Part shown: positions 42,551-44,184 of the stretch, piece by piece
How the letters are laid out: each line of letters begins with the position of its first letter
Numbering within the stretch: position 1 is the first letter of the stretch
Assembly: GCA_018697205.1 (NCBI GenBank)
Contig: JABHTG010000114.1
Coordinates: 1-44,184 of the forward strand
Origin: Nitrospina sp.
GTDB lineage: Bacteria; Nitrospinota; Nitrospinia; Nitrospinales; VA-1
Length of the DNA: 44,184 bases
Direction of reading: 5' to 3'
The notes under the pieces: model-generated
Seen by the model: the letters and a program-made list of their open reading frames with translations, nothing else
Databases searched by the model: none
Told to the model about the DNA's origin: nothing
Made by a program: the position numbers and the translations under genes

Positions 42551-43222
42551 ATGAGTGACTACAAGGTTTTAGCTGGTCCAGAGGCGTTTCTTCCGCCTGC
42601 GGCAGCTTCAATGGGCATTGTTTTACCAGACCCAGGAGAAGCACATATAGAAGGGACAATAGTTCCAGAGGAAGAGGCATATGAACATTGTGCCAAGAAG
42701 ATTTTAGAAGCGTCAGTTCCAACAATTTTTCCTGGGCCACTCGTCCTTTGGAAGTGGAACGATCATGTTGCTGAAAAGGCTGCGGCAATCAAGGAATTAG
42801 CGGAAGAAGCTCCTATGCGATTGATTCCTATGGCAGACTACCGTCCAAAATACCCTAAGATCCAATATGAGGTAGAAATCAACCCGAATCACCCCAATTT
42901 AACCATCTGGCATAATAAAATTGATACATGTATTTTTGTTGGAGTTCATTGCCATCAAGCCAATTTGGCTCTAAAAATTATACGTGGAGGCACAAACTGT
43001 TATACAATGGCAATGTGTGCTCAAGCGGGACACGAAGATGCTTGTTTGTCGTTTCGCGACGCAAGTGCTGAAAAAATTAAAAAACTTACGGCGGCTGTTA
43101 AGAAATTAAAAACGCAAGGTGTTAAGTCACAAGCTGTCGAATTTACACAGTTTAAGATGGATAGGAACGGTTTGGTTGCATCGGCTGCGGTTATTGAAGA
43201 ATACGAAAATGCTAGTAAGTAG
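42551..43222 (+). CDS. Small 2-oxoacid:ferredoxin oxidoreductase subunit, CODH-beta-like family
   Basis: This 223-residue protein precedes an oxidoreductase alpha subunit. Blocks such as GPEAFLPPAAASMGIVLPDP, LVLWKWNDHVAEKAAAIKEL, NLTIWHNKIDTCIFVGVHCHQANLALKIIRGGTNCYTMAMC and GHEDACLSFRDAS match the family annotated as carbon monoxide dehydrogenase beta subunit-like, which forms an extra subunit in the five-subunit pyruvate/2-oxoglutarate:ferredoxin oxidoreductases of reverse-TCA bacteria (Hydrogenobacter, Nitrospira and relatives). It has no ferredoxin-type Cys cluster motif. The ATG follows AAGGGA at 8 bases. Whether the complex acts on pyruvate or 2-oxoglutarate cannot be told from this subunit. 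Confidence 0.75.
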   Translation: MSDYKVLAGPEAFLPPAAASMGIVLPDPGEAHIEGTIVPEEEAYEHCAKKILEASVPTIFPGPLVLWKWNDHVAEKAAAIKELAEEAPMRLIPMADYRPKYPKIQYEVEINPNHPNLTIWHNKIDTCIFVGVHCHQANLALKIIRGGTNCYTMAMCAQAGHEDACLSFRDASAEKIKKLTAAVKKLKTQGVKSQAVEFTQFKMDRNGLVASAAVIEEYENASK

Positions 43223-43297
43223 TTTTACCGTTGTGTTTAAAAAGTATTTTTAATTTTAACTTAATTTACATATGCTCTTTCATCTAGGAGTAAATTT

Positions 43298-44184
43298 ATG
43301 AATAAGCCAGTTAGTACAGAAAAAAGAGTTATTGCGTCGAAGCATGTAAAGTTAGGCCAGAAGAATGCAAAGGGCCAAGTTTACACTGATATTAATGATA
43401 TTTTTTATAACTCAGAGCAAAAACCGGTATTTTTTACAGGTAGTGAGGTCATAAAAGAAGCTATTAGGCGCTCAAGCGTTGGTACCTCCGTTGCTTACCC
43501 TATTACTCCTCAAAGTGAGGCAGCAGCACTGATTGGTGAGCTCTATGCAGAAGGGTACTTAGATGAATACTTTCGTGGAGAAAGTGAGTTTGCAGTAATG
43601 GGACAATGTGCGGGAGCTGCGTTTGGTGGGCACCGCGTGTTTACGACAACTGCCGGCCCTGGAACTTTGCGTGCCATGGAAAATTTCCCAATGTGGGCGG
43701 GTTCCCGTTTACCTATTCAGGTATGTGTGACATGCCGTGGAATCAATTCACCTCTGAGTATTCAGCCAGATACTCTCGAGATGCATTACCTGTTAGAAAC
43801 TGGGATGCTTGTCTGGCATGCTGAGACAGCACAGGATCTATTTGACTTTATTTTGAAGGGTTTTATCGTCGCTGAACAACCTGATGTTCATGTTCCAATA
43901 GCAACCTGCTGCGATGGTTTTTTTGTGACTCACACGAAGGACACAGTAGAATTACCTTCTGAAGATCTGTGTTTAACTCCCTACGATCCATACAAATCAC
44001 CGGTTACAGTTATGGATATGGAGAGTGCGCCGATTAGGATGATGCGTGACCCTTTTGTTATGAAGTCTAATTACATCAGTTATGCGACCCACGCTTCCTG
44101 GCAACAAGAAGTACACGCTGCCGTTGAGCGCTCGCGAAAGCACACTATTGCTTTGCTTGGTGGGTTGATAGATGAAATTAATAC
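43298..44184 (+). CDS. porA: 2-oxoacid:ferredoxin oxidoreductase alpha subunit (partial, runs off the window)
   Basis: The first 295 codons are present; the ATG has TAGGAG upstream. FFTGSEVIKEAIRRSSVGTSVAYPITPQSEAA is the N-terminal pyrimidine-binding region (domain I), FAVMGQCAGAAFGGHRVFTTTAGPGTLRAMENFPMW follows, then RGINSPLSIQPDTLEMHYLLETGMLVWHAET and the segment DVHVPIATCCDGFFVTHT. This fits the alpha chain of pyruvate or 2-oxoglutarate:ferredoxin oxidoreductase, a reductive CO2-fixing step in the reverse TCA cycle. The beta, gamma and delta chains are expected just beyond the window. Confidence 0.9.
   Translation, partial: MNKPVSTEKRVIASKHVKLGQKNAKGQVYTDINDIFYNSEQKPVFFTGSEVIKEAIRRSSVGTSVAYPITPQSEAAALIGELYAEGYLDEYFRGESEFAVMGQCAGAAFGGHRVFTTTAGPGTLRAMENFPMWAGSRLPIQVCVTCRGINSPLSIQPDTLEMHYLLETGMLVWHAETAQDLFDFILKGFIVAEQPDVHVPIATCCDGFFVTHTKDTVELPSEDLCLTPYDPYKSPVTVMDMESAPIRMMRDPFVMKSNYISYATHASWQQEVHAAVERSRKHTIALLGGLIDEIN

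Overview
The window is AT-rich, gene-dense bacterial chromosome from a Gram-negative organism: an outer-membrane barrel protein, lipoproteins, MltA, periplasmic c-type cytochromes and a YhdP/AsmA-type protein are all present. My best guess is a marine, autotrophic, nitrite-oxidiser-like bacterium of the Nitrospinota (Nitrospina/Nitromaritima-like). The reasons are a 2-oxoacid:ferredoxin oxidoreductase operon that begins with a CO-dehydrogenase-beta-like small subunit (reverse TCA type), a periplasmic di-haem c protein with an ethylbenzene-dehydrogenase-like haem domain, a Na+-pumping oxaloacetate decarboxylase, and ribonuclease-inhibitor-type LRR proteins. This assignment is inference; no rRNA or other phylogenetic marker was compared.

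Layout. 1-228: 3' end of a gene entering from the left. 682-1473: beta-barrel protein with its own promoter, 5' palindrome and strong terminator. 1806-3545: an OppA-like lipoprotein (minus strand) followed by a decayed copy of its own 3' end. 3672-9329: two LRR proteins, protoporphyrinogen oxidase, a FIST sensor-domain protein and an RNase Z-like hydrolase, all on the plus strand. 9402-10753: a decayed tRNA-Leu, a membrane-anchored EEP-fold hydrolase and an intact tRNA-Leu(UAA). 10824-13060: an orphan protein, a third LRR protein (minus) and a lone nuoB. 13120-16153: a coupled minus-strand pair, the di-haem/EB-DH cytochrome and a protein carrying both a haem c motif and HEXXH. 16324-18339: DUF1566 protein, a tiny membrane protein, a Cys-rich periplasmic protein and structured non-coding sequence. 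18340-22629: GT39-like membrane glycosyltransferase, coiled-coil protein, FAH hydrolase, TPR protein, small protein, acylphosphatase. 22716-25200: ChaN-PDZ protein, rpsU and rlmB. 25449-29312: a large YhdP/AsmA-like protein.

29332-37622 is one minus-strand block, read from right to left: hflK-hflC, trkA-trkH, then oadA-oadB-oadG, covering membrane proteolysis control, K+ uptake and Na+-coupled oxaloacetate decarboxylation. 37781-39534: DUF6504-like protein, pcm and a phosphoribosyltransferase (plus). 39600-41579: mltA and rnhA (minus). 41925-42065: a small ORF. 42460-44184: a good sigma70 promoter driving a small 2-oxoacid:ferredoxin oxidoreductase subunit and the alpha subunit, which runs off the window.

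Most genes are ordinary core or envelope functions. The best candidates for something undescribed are the cytochrome/HEXXH pair (13120-16153) and the 3'-UTR region 17267-17460, which holds a full-length match to the 16S anti-Shine-Dalgarno tail next to a mini-ORF, a long hairpin and a terminator.
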